The notes: generated from the letters alone by a model not told the origin. 64,000 bases of DNA from CAWFFV01 sp963814985 (GCA_963814985.1 CAWFFV010000001.1:68953-132952); one strand, 5' to 3'. Shown: positions 9,880 to 19,402, counted from the first letter of the stretch. A program made the numbers and translations.

Positions 9880-11022
9880 TTACCTTGAAGGAACAGGCTC
9901 ACGTAGTGCAAAGAATTTCCGTAATGCGTTGTAGACCTCTTTTTTATCTGAGATGGTCACAGCCGTAAACTTTTTATCAGTGATTTTGTTGTAGGCTGAC
10001 ATCAGGGTACTGGGCGAACGATAGTGGCCTTCGCGAATTTCGCCATAGCCGAAAATGTTACACAGTTCCATCAACTTATTGACTAACTGCACACAACGAT
10101 CGTTATCCCACGGCAAGTTATCGCCATCGGAGAAATGGAAGGGATAAATGTTCCAGTCGTCAGGGTTGTAACGCTCCTTGATGATCTGAAGCGCAAGCTC
10201 GTAGGCAGAAGATACTTGCGTACCGCCGCTCTCTCCCTTGTGGAAGAATTCTTCCTCTGTAACCTCTTTTGCTTCAGTGTGATGACTGATAAAGACGATC
10301 TTTACGTTGTTATATTTTGTGCGCAGAAAGCGAACCATCCAGAAGTAAAAGCTACGTGCGATATACTTCTCGAATTCACCCATTGACCCGGACACATCCA
10401 TCATCGCGATAACTACAGCGTTAGATTGGTATTTAATCGTTGGTTCCCAGACTTTAAAGCGCAGGTCTTCGGACTTGATATCTCCAAACTTGGTTTCGCC
10501 CTTAGCAGCATTGCGCTTCATATTCTCCATGATCGTGCGCTTCTTATCCAGATTGGCCATAGGACCCTTCTTGCGTACATCGGTAAAGCGCACAGCCTCG
10601 GTCTGGAGTTCCTGCTGACGTTTCTGCTCAAGATTGGGCAGGCCAAGATCCTCAAAGATCATGGCGGCCAGTTCTTCCATCGTGACTTCCGCTTCGTAGT
10701 AATCATGGCCAGCATCTTTGCCCGCATCGCCCTTCTTGCCCTTCCCCGGTCGTGGCTCCTGGGCGACAACGTCACCAACCTTACTCTTGCCATTCCCCTG
10801 ACCAGCATGCTGCTGGCGTCCGGGATCATAGCGAAAACGATACTCATCCAGGGAGCGAATTGGCACTCGCACCGTCTTCTTGCCGTCTGAGAGAATGATG
10901 CTCTCTTCGCTGACGATTTCACCTAAATTCTTCTTAATCGCCTCGCGGATCTTATGTTTGTGGCGTTCCTGGTCGATCTGTCCTTTACGGTGCAATGACC
11001 AGTCATGCTGGGAGACAGACAT
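9880..11022 (-). CDS. yhbH: YhbH/YeaH family protein (DUF444) with VWA-like domain
   Basis: Partner of PrkA and SpoVR. 380 aa, with a basic, glycine-rich linker (about residues 68-105) and a von Willebrand A-like domain beginning VVIAMMDVSGSMGEF, whose MIDAS motif DVSGS lies near residues 209-213. VWA proteins next to AAA ATPases usually act as adaptors, so it probably works with the PrkA ATPase-kinase. The spacer to prkA (129 nt) contains a 24-bp hairpin. ATG 11022 follows AAAGGAGGAT. Confidence 0.93.
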   Translation of the reverse strand: MSVSQHDWSLHRKGQIDQERHKHKIREAIKKNLGEIVSEESIILSDGKKTVRVPIRSLDEYRFRYDPGRQQHAGQGNGKSKVGDVVAQEPRPGKGKKGDAGKDAGHDYYEAEVTMEELAAMIFEDLGLPNLEQKRQQELQTEAVRFTDVRKKGPMANLDKKRTIMENMKRNAAKGETKFGDIKSEDLRFKVWEPTIKYQSNAVVIAMMDVSGSMGEFEKYIARSFYFWMVRFLRTKYNNVKIVFISHHTEAKEVTEEEFFHKGESGGTQVSSAYELALQIIKERYNPDDWNIYPFHFSDGDNLPWDNDRCVQLVNKLMELCNIFGYGEIREGHYRSPSTLMSAYNKITDKKFTAVTISDKKEVYNALRKFFALREPVPSR

Positions 11023-11085
11023 GGATCATCCTCCTTTGCAGGTATCGCGACACAGTGGCAGTAGATGGCATAGTAGCCCTCCGTC

Positions 11086-11109
11086 AGGGCACCTGCACGA
11101 GGTGCCCCT
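11086..11109. promoter_or_regulatory. Hairpin in the prkA-yhbH spacer
   Basis: Inverted repeat AGGGCACCT-GCACG-AGGTGCCCCT between prkA and yhbH in the 129-nt spacer. It has no T-tract, so it is more likely an RNA processing or stability hairpin, or a small dispersed repeat, than a terminator. Confidence 0.4.
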
Positions 11110-11151
11110 ACGTTTCAACGTTGCATCGCCATCTCAACTCACCGATTACTA

Positions 11152-13044
11152 TCAATTCAAGAGGCTTCCAGTGTAGCGGAGGATTTCGTTGGCACATACA
11201 TGGCAGTAGCCATGTTCCGTCATCAGACGGTTCACCACTTCATTGATCTTACGCAACTGTTCCTTATCGGGAGTCCGTGCAGACGTAGTAATCTTCACAA
11301 CATCACGCAGATCAGCAAACAGCTTCTTCTCGATGGCCTCTTTGAGACGCTCATGACTTGTATACTCGAAGGTTTGCCCTTTACGCGCCAGAGAAGAGAT
11401 GCGAATGAGGATCTCCTCACGGAAGGAACGCTTGGCATTCTCCGTAACACCAATTTGCTCTTCAATCGAGCGCATCAGGTGCTCATCAGGCTCCATCTCC
11501 TCATCAGTGATGGGATCACGTAGCTTGGTCTTGTTGCAGTAAGCTTCGACATTATCCAGGTAGTTATTCAACAGGGTACGCGCTGATTCTTCATAGGAGT
11601 AGACGAAAGCTCGTTGTACTTCTTTCTTCGCCATCTCATCGTACTCTTTACGTGCCTCACTGATGAAGTTCAAGTAGCGATCTCGCTCTTCACGTGTGAT
11701 ACTGGTATGCTGATCCAGTCCATCTTTCAGAGCACGCAAGGCATCGATAGGATTGATACAGGTCACATTCTGCTTGACAAGCGCATTGGAGAGACGGTTG
11801 ATGACATAGCGAGGAGAGATCCCATCCATGCCCTCACGGACAGCCTCATCCTGCAACTCACGAACGTCCTTCTGCTTGAAGTCCTCCATATCCTCGCCAT
11901 CATACAGCTTCAGCTTCTTCATCGGACTCATCCCGGCCTTCTTTGAAGGCTCCAGACGGGTAAGAATGGCGAAGAGGCTGGCAACACGCAGCGTATAGGG
12001 AGCAATATGTACACTCTGTAATGCGCTTTGTTTCAGCAACTTCTCATAAATCTTTACTTCATCGGATACGCGCAAGTTGTAGGGAACTTTGGCAAGAATA
12101 ATACGGTCCTGCAAAGCTTCCGATTTCTTGTTGCCGACAAAGGATTGATACTCATGCTCGTTGGTATGGCTAACAACAACCTCATCAGCATAGATCATGC
12201 TGAAACGTCCAGTCTTGATATTTTGTTCCTGGCTGAGTGTGAGCAACACATAGAGGAACTTCTCATCCGTCTTCAGCATTTCGACGAATTCCATGATTCC
12301 CCGGTTTGCAATGTTAAGTTCACCATCGAAGCGATAGGCCCGAGGGTCACTTTCCACACCAACTTCACCGATGGTTGAGAGATCGATACCACCGACCAGC
12401 TCGCTAATATCCTGGCTCTTGGGGTCCGACGGAGTAAATGTACCTACCCCAACACGATATTTCTCGCTAAAGGTAATACGTTTGACCGGGACCTCCTCGA
12501 TGCGACCTCGATACTGGTTATCCACCATATAGCGGCAATGAGGACACAGGTCCCCCTCAATATACAGGTTAAACTCTTTTTCAACGTCTGAGCGCAAATC
12601 ATGAGGGATTAAATGGAGTGGCTCTTCATGCATCGGACAATCTTTAATGGCATAGAAAGCACCCACATTTGTGCGACTATACGCCTCCAGCCCACGTTTG
12701 AGCAGGTAGACGATGGTGGATTTTCCTCCTCCCACCGGTCCCATCAACAGCAGCACACGTTTACGCACTTCCAGGCGCTGTGCAGCAGAATGGAAGTAGT
12801 CAACGATCTGCTGTAGCGGCTTCTCAATGCCAAAAATTTCCTGCTCGAAGAATTTGTAGCGCGGTTCACCCGTGCGGGTTGTCTCTGCTCCCGCATCCAT
12901 AATCATATGATAAATGCGCTCATGGGAAAGGCGACTCACCTCCGGCCGTTTGCAGGCAATCTCAAAGTATTGCGCAAAGGTGCCTTCCCACATCAGTTCG
13001 CGCTCACGATCTCGATATTCTTCTAACCGCTTCACCAGATCCAT
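11152..13044 (-). CDS. prkA: PrkA family serine protein kinase / AAA protein
   Basis: PrkA/YeaG, first gene of a widespread stress and sporulation operon. In Bacillus PrkA influences sporulation; the protein has an AAA domain and a C-terminal kinase-like part. The 630-aa length is typical. Walker A is GPVGGGKST (residues 102-110), Walker B-like segments are present, and the family motif SFVGNKKSEA lies in the middle. ATG 13044 is preceded by GAGGGTGA. The nearly 1-kb upstream region has no other large gene and contains two mini-ORFs on the same strand. Confidence 0.95.
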   Translation of the reverse strand: MDLVKRLEEYRDRERELMWEGTFAQYFEIACKRPEVSRLSHERIYHMIMDAGAETTRTGEPRYKFFEQEIFGIEKPLQQIVDYFHSAAQRLEVRKRVLLLMGPVGGGKSTIVYLLKRGLEAYSRTNVGAFYAIKDCPMHEEPLHLIPHDLRSDVEKEFNLYIEGDLCPHCRYMVDNQYRGRIEEVPVKRITFSEKYRVGVGTFTPSDPKSQDISELVGGIDLSTIGEVGVESDPRAYRFDGELNIANRGIMEFVEMLKTDEKFLYVLLTLSQEQNIKTGRFSMIYADEVVVSHTNEHEYQSFVGNKKSEALQDRIILAKVPYNLRVSDEVKIYEKLLKQSALQSVHIAPYTLRVASLFAILTRLEPSKKAGMSPMKKLKLYDGEDMEDFKQKDVRELQDEAVREGMDGISPRYVINRLSNALVKQNVTCINPIDALRALKDGLDQHTSITREERDRYLNFISEARKEYDEMAKKEVQRAFVYSYEESARTLLNNYLDNVEAYCNKTKLRDPITDEEMEPDEHLMRSIEEQIGVTENAKRSFREEILIRISSLARKGQTFEYTSHERLKEAIEKKLFADLRDVVKITTSARTPDKEQLRKINEVVNRLMTEHGYCHVCANEILRYTGSLLN

Positions 13045-13219
13045 AGTTCACCCTCTCTCTGTTGTATGATGCAGTGGTGTATCAACGATTTGTGACTGGG
13101 TACGCCTGGGAGTATTTCTCACACCACTCTCCTAAACTGCTTCTACATCTTGACAGTTGGGAAAACGCACTACGTGTCGGGCAACGATAAAATGAGGCAA
13201 GGATATTGTAAGGCTGCTC

Positions 13220-13297
13220 TTACAACACCTCTCCGGTTCCACCCGAACATGAAGGTGCAATAAGACCAAAAGGGCCAGTTTCTTCCTCGACAATCAA
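13220..13297 (-). CDS. Possible leader mini-ORF 2 upstream of prkA, 25 codons
   Basis: TTG-started 25-aa frame ending in TGEVL-stop, upstream of prkA on its strand. Its stop is followed by AGAGCAGCC, which closely matches GGAGCAGCC after the stop of mini-ORF 1. It has no family match and a weak start. I list it because the two share a stop context and a similar end (EAL-stop and EVL-stop). It could be decayed duplicate sequence instead. Confidence 0.2.
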   Translation of the reverse strand: MIVEEETGPFGLIAPSCSGGTGEVL

Positions 13298-13422
13298 CGC
13301 GAGAGAACCAGCCCTTTCCTACATTCCAGAGGATATTTTGGTTTAGGTTTTTGCTAATCTTTGTCCAACCTTTAGATTGGATACGATGAGATTGAGTTGA
13401 AAGAGACATCATTTGGCTGCTC

Positions 13423-13491
13423 CTACAATGCTTCAATCTGTCCTTTCTCATTCCAGTACCAGGCCAGAGATGAACCATGAGCAATCACCAT
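13423..13491 (-). CDS. Possible leader mini-ORF 1 upstream of prkA, 22 aa
   Basis: ATG-started 22-aa frame (MVIAHGSSLAWYWNEKG... ending EAL) preceded by GGAAGCG at a plausible distance. It sits in the long upstream region of prkA. It has two Trp codons around one Tyr, but no attenuator structure is obvious. Function is unknown and coding status uncertain. Confidence 0.25.
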   Translation of the reverse strand: MVIAHGSSLAWYWNEKGQIEAL

Positions 13492-13735
13492 GATCGCTTC
13501 CAGCGCTCAAAACACGGCGCTAACCACCCAATCATCTACAGCGTATACGCTCATTATAGCACATTTCTGATGGGATGTTAAGAGCGTTGGGGTTTCTCTT
13601 CTCTTTTTCACTCTTTGGGCCTGCCTGGTGCGTTGAGTGCAAGTCTCCTCTATTTATTGATGTGATAATTGTGCATTTTTGCAAGTGGCCTCCCGGCGTA
13701 AACCTACATTATTTTGTTACCTCGTAACTGTTTAG

Positions 13736-13797
13736 TACTCCTCAGATCTCCCTCCTTGACCACCGCAGGTGGTCAAGGAGGAGATCTGAGGAGTTAC
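13736..13797. repeat. Palindromic repeat, compact copy
   Basis: Inverted repeat with arms ACTCCTCAGATCTCC... and its complement, about 27 bp each with a single-base bulge, centred on CCACC-GCA-GGTGG. GTAACT precedes it and AGTTACT closes it, matching the family's terminal sequence, so it is a copy in which hairpin B forms the centre. Confidence 0.7.
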
Positions 13798-14011
13798 TCT
13801 TCTGTTCTTATTATGTGCCTGGAAAATGGAGCATGCGTCAATAGTCACGGTTACTAACACAATACTAAAGATGTATGCTATACTAGCTCCTGACAATGAG
13901 GAAAGTTCATATAAAGCACATAAGAGAATATACCAATGGATTATGAAGCGAGGGTAGAGGAAAAACAACTCGCTCAGTGAGAATGTATGTATTAACCGGA
14001 GTAACACGGGT

Positions 14012-15967
14012 ATGAACATTAGCGCAGGAGGACCACAAATACTACTATTTGAGCGTGATCAACAACTGGCCGCGCTCCTTACCAGTGAGTTCCAACTGGC
14101 TGGCTACGAGTGTCGTACAGCGCGTACAGCAGTGGAAGTATTTGATGCTATAGCACGATATTCTATACGGCTTGTACTTGTTAATCTCGCTCAGGCAGCA
14201 GCATCTCGACGCGAGTTCTGGGTAGCGCTGGATACGCAACGCCGAGGACGTGGGGTACAAGTTATTACATTTCACTGTACCAATATTGCTGGATATGGCC
14301 CACGAGACCCGGATGAACAGCCACATAACACAATGGTGGATGTAGAAGTTGATAGTATGCTTGGCGTGATAAATCTTGTCGAGGCGGTGCGTACACGTAT
14401 ACCAGGTAGCACGGGATCTATGACCAGTACGATGCCACGTCTTACAAAAGCAGTAGTACCACCACCACCCCCAACTCAGTCAACAATACCACAAATCACG
14501 ACCCAAAGACCTCCATCGCCGGAAGTGACAAACGTAATGTTGCCTGGCGGAAATTCATGGAACGCTCCCTCAGAAAATGTGATAAACCAGCAGCCCTTCA
14601 GGGCAAGTTCTATAAAACCTCCACAACCATATACCAGTGCGCCAAAAAGACCCATACCACAGCCTGGGCCTACACTGGTTCCACAACCTCCATCAGCGAC
14701 AATGTCAGGTACACCATCGTACACAGATAAGATTTGCGCAGTCCTCTATCCCAACCAGCGTACCTGGAGTTCTTCAGGATCAACAAACGGTAATGGTAAC
14801 GGTAATGGCTCAGCAATACAAGAGAGTAGAGTGCCATCTGAAGTACCAGCTACATCAGCACCACCAGCGGATTCGTATCCAGTTCCTTTATCTCCAGCAG
14901 GTTCTACCATACTGCAACGCCTTGCCAATGGGATGGATGAACTAAAAGAGTCCAGTCTGGACCAGTTATCGCGTCTCGTACAGGGACGATGGACACCTCC
15001 TGTCGAAGAGATAGGCAGCAGCTCTATGCGCCAATCAACGGGACCCACGCAGAGCGTAGAAGCTGCTCCAATGGCTTCCTATATGACGGTAGATCAGCCA
15101 TTCAATAGCACCAGTGTCATAAAGAATGCTCCAATGGTATCTCGACCTGCTCAGAGTTCGGAGCAGATCAGTAATCAGCTATTGCGTGCATCACCCATTC
15201 AAGATCTGCCTACCGCTGGCGGGAGCACCAGCGGTAGATACCCTGACATACTCGCAAACACAAGTTATGGTCAGCCGCTAGCAATATCGCCCCTGGCATC
15301 AATTTCCACAGCTATGTCTGCACCTGCGAGAATGCAGCCTCCTCCCCAGCCCGAAAAGGTGAAAGAGGAACAGCGTCAAATGAACCAGCAGGTAACGACG
15401 ACAAACCAGTTAGAACAGCAGTTGACCGATAAAAAGAAAACGAATAGCGATCAGACCAGTATAGAACAACGATTACTGGAAGAAATGCAGCGAGAGCTTA
15501 TCCAGAGCAGTAAAATAGGAGCAAATGGAATTCCCGATAATGCTTTGCTACTGGATATTCTGCAAAGCCTTCCACCTATGCCTTCTCCATCTCAGCAAGT
15601 GCAACCGGTGGTCCTTAATGGGAGAGCGACTCGCTCACTAGGGAGTGTATTACTCGAAGGTCATCTCATCCCTCAGAGTCGTTTGGAAGTTGCACAGAGC
15701 ATTCAAAGAATGTTACGTGGTGTGGACTTAAATTATCAACTAGGTGAAATTTTGCTTATGTTTAAATTATTAACACCCGATCAACTTCTGGCAGCAAGCC
15801 TTGTAAGTTATGGTTTAATTAACACAACACAGATTGGCGCACTTGGTCGTATCCGACAAGAGTTACACTCAATCGGGTTAGAGTACGACTTAGAGAATTT
15901 CCTGATCCTGTTCAGGATCTTAACCCCTGAGCAATTACGCGAGGTACGAGCAGCCTGGCAAGGATGA
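14012..15967 (+). CDS. Degenerate receiver protein with Pro-rich linker and MshEN-like C-terminus
   Basis: 651 aa in three parts. Residues about 9-130 look like a CheY-type receiver (ILLFERDQQLAALL, then LVLVNLAQ), but the phospho-acceptor Asp is Asn here, so it is probably not phosphorylated. A long Pro/Ser/Thr-rich disordered linker follows (about 145-510, with PPPPPT and a coiled stretch near 460). The last 110 residues hold two helical units (GSVLLEGHLIPQSRLEVAQ and GEILLMFKLLTPDQLLAAS) resembling the MshEN module of type IV pilus or secretion ATPases, which can bind c-di-GMP. It is likely a scaffold or signalling adaptor; this is inference. Confidence 0.75.
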   Translation: MNISAGGPQILLFERDQQLAALLTSEFQLAGYECRTARTAVEVFDAIARYSIRLVLVNLAQAAASRREFWVALDTQRRGRGVQVITFHCTNIAGYGPRDPDEQPHNTMVDVEVDSMLGVINLVEAVRTRIPGSTGSMTSTMPRLTKAVVPPPPPTQSTIPQITTQRPPSPEVTNVMLPGGNSWNAPSENVINQQPFRASSIKPPQPYTSAPKRPIPQPGPTLVPQPPSATMSGTPSYTDKICAVLYPNQRTWSSSGSTNGNGNGNGSAIQESRVPSEVPATSAPPADSYPVPLSPAGSTILQRLANGMDELKESSLDQLSRLVQGRWTPPVEEIGSSSMRQSTGPTQSVEAAPMASYMTVDQPFNSTSVIKNAPMVSRPAQSSEQISNQLLRASPIQDLPTAGGSTSGRYPDILANTSYGQPLAISPLASISTAMSAPARMQPPPQPEKVKEEQRQMNQQVTTTNQLEQQLTDKKKTNSDQTSIEQRLLEEMQRELIQSSKIGANGIPDNALLLDILQSLPPMPSPSQQVQPVVLNGRATRSLGSVLLEGHLIPQSRLEVAQSIQRMLRGVDLNYQLGEILLMFKLLTPDQLLAASLVSYGLINTTQIGALGRIRQELHSIGLEYDLENFLILFRILTPEQLREVRAAWQG

Positions 15968-15971
15968 ATTT

Positions 15972-16042
15972 TAGTGTGAGTTTTGTGGTCCATGGTGGAG
16001 GTTGCGGCGCAACCTCCACCATGGACCACAAAACTCACACTA
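15972..16042. repeat. Palindromic repeat core, 71 bp
   Basis: Perfect inverted repeat centred on GGTTGCGGCGCAACC, with arms beginning TAGTGTGAGTTTTGTGG. It lies between convergent genes and could serve as a bidirectional terminator. The conserved side hairpins are reduced here (GATTCCTCAGG remains on the right). Confidence 0.85.
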
Positions 16043-16068
16043 GACGAGTAGACATCAACCAGGATTCC

Positions 16069-17394
16069 TCAGGTGGCTCTCTCTATCTGGGCACCCAGAC
16101 GGCGTAATTTGCTATCCAGTTGCTCATAGCCACGTTCGATATGCACTATTCCGTAGACTTCGGAAGTTCCTTCAGCACATAAAGCAGCCAAAATATAGGA
16201 GCAGCCAGCACGAATATCAGGAATATCGAGGCGCGTTCCTCTTAACGGAGTTGGCCCACTTATAAGACAGCTATGGAGATGCTGTTTCTCGCGAAAGCGG
16301 CAAGGTACCTCTCCCAGGCATTTGGAATATAAACCAATGTGTGCTCCCATTCCTTCCAGCGCACTGGTATAGCCGAAACGATCCTCATAGATGGTTTCAT
16401 GTACCACCGACATCCCTCTCGCCTGCGTTAACAAAATGGTAAAAGGCTGCTGCCAATCAGTCATAAAGCCAGGGTGCACATCAGTTTCTAAAGCAATAGC
16501 GGGAGGAGCATTATCATTGCTCATAAAGCGAATACCCTCGTCATCAATCTCAAAGGGGAGCCGCATTTGAGAGAGAGTATTTAAAAAAGTCAGCAGAGTA
16601 TCTTGCTGGGCACCACGTAAATAGACATTTCCTTTGGTCAGGTAGGTAGCAATAGCGAGGGAAACAGCCTCATTGCGGTCACTTAGCAATGTGTGACTAC
16701 AACCACGCAGAGAATCTACGCCATTGATCACGATACGCCGATCAACTTTGATCTCGATAATCGCTCCCATCTTTTGTAACAGCTTGATAAGATCGATAAT
16801 CTCAGGTTCTAGCGCAGCATTTTCAACAACCGTGACCCCTTTAGCTAGAGAAGCTGTGATCAGAAAGTTCTCAGTTGCCATGACGCTAGGAAACGGTAGC
16901 TTGATGGTGGCCCCATGCAACCTTTTGGACGCAGTGCAATGGTAGTAACCATCGCTTTCGACAATCTCTGCCCCCATAAGCCGCAGCCCCTGGATATGAT
17001 AATCGATAGGGCGTGGACCAATACGGTCTCCGCCTGGTGTGGGAATGGAAACTTCTCCACACCGATGGAGGAGTGGCCCAATTGTCATAACGGCAATGCG
17101 ATTCAGTCCTCCTGCTTCGGTGGAAACGGCTGTCTGCTGAATGTCGTCAGTACAAACGGTGAGCGTGTGGTCATTTAAGCGCACATCGGAACCAATATCC
17201 CGACAAAGCTTAATAGTCAGATCAAGATCACCAATTAATGGCACATTGCGCAACACACATGGCTCGTTTGTTAAAAGAGAGGCCATGACCATCTTTGTTA
17301 CAGCATTCTTCGCACCACTGATCGATACTTCGCCACGAAGCGGTGTACCTCCCTTGATAAGGTAATGGGGGGTATGGAGCGCTTGTATGTCCAT
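16069..17394 (-). CDS. murA: UDP-N-acetylglucosamine 1-carboxyvinyltransferase with Asp in place of catalytic Cys
   Basis: First committed enzyme of peptidoglycan synthesis: transfers enolpyruvate from PEP to UDP-GlcNAc in the cytoplasm. 441 aa, full length. The N-terminal IKGGTPLRGEVSISGAKNAV contains the conserved Lys-Asn pair. The active-site loop reads PTPGGDRIGPRPIDYHI, with Asp at residue 123 where E. coli MurA has Cys115. The same substitution in mycobacterial and chlamydial MurA gives fosfomycin resistance, so the product should be insensitive to that drug. The gene lies 8 nt after the CrtI-like gene, probably in one transcript. Confidence 0.93.
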   Translation of the reverse strand: MDIQALHTPHYLIKGGTPLRGEVSISGAKNAVTKMVMASLLTNEPCVLRNVPLIGDLDLTIKLCRDIGSDVRLNDHTLTVCTDDIQQTAVSTEAGGLNRIAVMTIGPLLHRCGEVSIPTPGGDRIGPRPIDYHIQGLRLMGAEIVESDGYYHCTASKRLHGATIKLPFPSVMATENFLITASLAKGVTVVENAALEPEIIDLIKLLQKMGAIIEIKVDRRIVINGVDSLRGCSHTLLSDRNEAVSLAIATYLTKGNVYLRGAQQDTLLTFLNTLSQMRLPFEIDDEGIRFMSNDNAPPAIALETDVHPGFMTDWQQPFTILLTQARGMSVVHETIYEDRFGYTSALEGMGAHIGLYSKCLGEVPCRFREKQHLHSCLISGPTPLRGTRLDIPDIRAGCSYILAALCAEGTSEVYGIVHIERGYEQLDSKLRRLGAQIERAT

Positions 17395-17402
17395 AATTCT
17401 CC

Positions 17403-18950
17403 TTAGCTTTTGCCAGAGTTACCAGGTGCCTTCCACAACCAACGAAGAGCATTGAGACGCGAAGGTGGCAGAGTCACATTTTTGACATGATGAGTGCGAG
17501 TCCCTAATACATTTGTTTGCGCTGCTTCTTGCTCCTGGTCGTTATTATCAAGCAGATCAAGGAACTGATTAACACTCTGGGCAACACCTTCCACCATCAG
17601 ATAACCTGATGGTTTGACAGCATCACCAACTAAATACAAACCACGTAACGATGTTTGAGACTGTGTATCCTCCCCCTGGACAATTCGGTTCACAGGCCAC
17701 TCTCCGCGATACGTTCCCATTGTGAGTATACGGCAGTGCTTATCAAACGTTTCACCAAAGAGCATACGCAGGTCGGCAAGTGCAAGTGCTCGCTCTTCCT
17801 CAATATTGTTACTCTGAAGCACCTGGTGACTGATTAAAAGATGCTTTCCTGGCGGTGCAAGACGCGGATCACTATTGGTCGGCTGCACCATCCCTGCAAT
17901 GCGTTTGGTATCCAGACAATACATAATCCCCTTATGGGGAATCAACGAAATATCACTGAGAATATGCACTTTTAAGCCAACCGCTTCCTGGATCACCGCA
18001 TCAGCATGATCTATCTCTGGTGAAGCAGTATATTGATTCTCTTTTTGCTTTAATACCTCTGCCTGCGTCACTCGATGACCAGAGAGCAAAGCATTGGTAG
18101 CACGAGGACCAATATCGCTAACGATGACTGATGCCTTGATGACCGTTTCCTCACCACTGGCTTTATCTCGCACACGCACACCACTAACTTGGTCATCTTC
18201 ATGAAGAATCTGGAGGACATCACAAGCCAGGCGTAGATCACCTCCCTGGGCGAGGACATGTTGCTCTAGCTGTCTTGTCAGCTCACCACAGCCTCCCTGT
18301 ACAATCGCCGGTGCTCCATAGCGAAACATATTCTTTGTGGTTTGGATAACCTCCGCCGTGCCAACCTGACCCAGCTCAAGGCTAAGAGCAAAACGTGAGA
18401 TACACTCGAAGAATGCAACTAACTGAGGGTTACGCTTCACATTGATATGTTGTTCTAACCAGGTATCAAAGGAGAGATTACGTTCATGTGGTGCTAAAGG
18501 GCAAAAGAACATCAGATACCCAAGACGTGTAAACCAGAAGAACTGGCGAGGTCCCAGGAACTTGAAGACGCCCAACAAGCCACGCGCACGATATTGCTGT
18601 CCATGGACATGAAATGAGCCAAAGACATCGGCATCAAAGAAGCGGTGCGACACACGCAGTTTTTGCAACATATGCGATAATACGCCGCTACTGCCAAAGG
18701 GGACCATGTGTACCGCACCTGTACTCACCTGTACCCCTTGAAAGGTTTTAGCGGTAAAGCGTCCTCCACTGTGGGGGAGCCGTTCCAGTAAAACGACACG
18801 CTTTCCGCGTTGAAGAAGTTGAGCAGTGCTGAGCAGACCACCCAGTCCTGCCCCAATGACGATAGCATCAAAAAACTTGGGTTGTATAGAAGTCTCACGA
18901 GAAACCTGCCCCACGTTGGTAAGTACTCGTTCAGGCATGCAATTATCCAA
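17403..18950 (-). CDS. Phytoene desaturase-like FAD-dependent oxidoreductase
   Basis: 515-aa NAD(P)/FAD-dependent oxidoreductase of the CrtI / retinol-saturase type. The dinucleotide-binding motif AIVIGAGLGGLLSTAQLL starts near residue 29, followed by VVLLERLPHSGGRF. The C-terminus has the second FAD motif GLYLVGDAVKPSGYLMVEG. Substrate is unknown: no carotenoid genes adjoin it, so carotenoid desaturation is only one possibility. ATG 18950 or a nearby internal start is possible, since the first 25 residues are poorly structured. It is 8 nt upstream of murA on the same strand. Confidence 0.85.
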   Translation of the reverse strand: MDNCMPERVLTNVGQVSRETSIQPKFFDAIVIGAGLGGLLSTAQLLQRGKRVVLLERLPHSGGRFTAKTFQGVQVSTGAVHMVPFGSSGVLSHMLQKLRVSHRFFDADVFGSFHVHGQQYRARGLLGVFKFLGPRQFFWFTRLGYLMFFCPLAPHERNLSFDTWLEQHINVKRNPQLVAFFECISRFALSLELGQVGTAEVIQTTKNMFRYGAPAIVQGGCGELTRQLEQHVLAQGGDLRLACDVLQILHEDDQVSGVRVRDKASGEETVIKASVIVSDIGPRATNALLSGHRVTQAEVLKQKENQYTASPEIDHADAVIQEAVGLKVHILSDISLIPHKGIMYCLDTKRIAGMVQPTNSDPRLAPPGKHLLISHQVLQSNNIEEERALALADLRMLFGETFDKHCRILTMGTYRGEWPVNRIVQGEDTQSQTSLRGLYLVGDAVKPSGYLMVEGVAQSVNQFLDLLDNNDQEQEAAQTNVLGTRTHHVKNVTLPPSRLNALRWLWKAPGNSGKS

Positions 18951-19146
18951 TATACTAGTGTACAGCTGCGTCAGCGATCACAAAGAGAGCGACCACAATG
19001 GCCGCGCTTTCTTAAGTATATCACTTTCGATACTCTACCTCCATATCCTGGTCTACCCACTTTGCCCCAGCATTATGCGTTGCTTCCTTCTGACGCTTCC
19101 AGGATATCATACCATTGCAGGTGTAGGCAATGGCAGAGTATATCTC

Positions 19147-19260
19147 GTGTGTGGGTTGTGTTGCCTGTGGAGGAGGCCGCGTCGCAGCCTCCTCCACAGG
19201 CAACACAACCCACACACAAAGGCTGGCGAACTGCCTACGGCAGTGAGGAATCGAGAAAAA
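19147..19260. repeat. Palindromic repeat with 71-bp core
   Basis: Core 19147-19217 is a nearly perfect inverted repeat centred on CCGCGTCGCAG. Twenty bases of each arm (TTGCCTGTGGAGGAG) are shared with the core at 41,145. Right of it come GGCGAACTGCCTACGGCAGTGAGGAATC elements, a variant of hairpin A. It lies in the divergent spacer before the NACHT gene. Confidence 0.8.
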
Positions 19261-19312
19261 GACCACCTATTATGAGAATCTCCACCTCATTGCATCTTTC
19301 TCCCTATTTTGC

Positions 19313-19341
19313 TTGACAGATTATTTATGGAAGAGTAGTCT
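19313..19341 (+). promoter_or_regulatory. Promoter-like sequence upstream of the NACHT gene
   Basis: TTGACA at 19313-19318, a 17-nt spacer and TAGTCT at 19336-19341. The gene starts 62 nt downstream with GGGAGG before its ATG. Confidence 0.5.
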
Positions 19342-19402
19342 TATCAAGGCAATATATTCACATTTATCGACTTAATTGCTGTTTCGTGTGCAGGGAGGTT
19401 GA

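Larger units (their letters stand above)
13045..14011. other. Long intergenic region upstream of prkA and the receiver gene
   Basis: Divergent spacer of 967 nt. It holds the two prkA-strand mini-ORFs, a GGTGGAACC string without the rest of a T-box, and the palindrome at 13,736-13,797. No long ORF with a good start is seen. It probably carries promoters for both flanking genes. Confidence 0.5.

Noticed and set aside
13236..13256. T-box-like GGTGGAACC upstream of prkA
   Set aside because: No stem I, no terminator and no aminoacyl or amino-acid gene downstream; only nine bases match.
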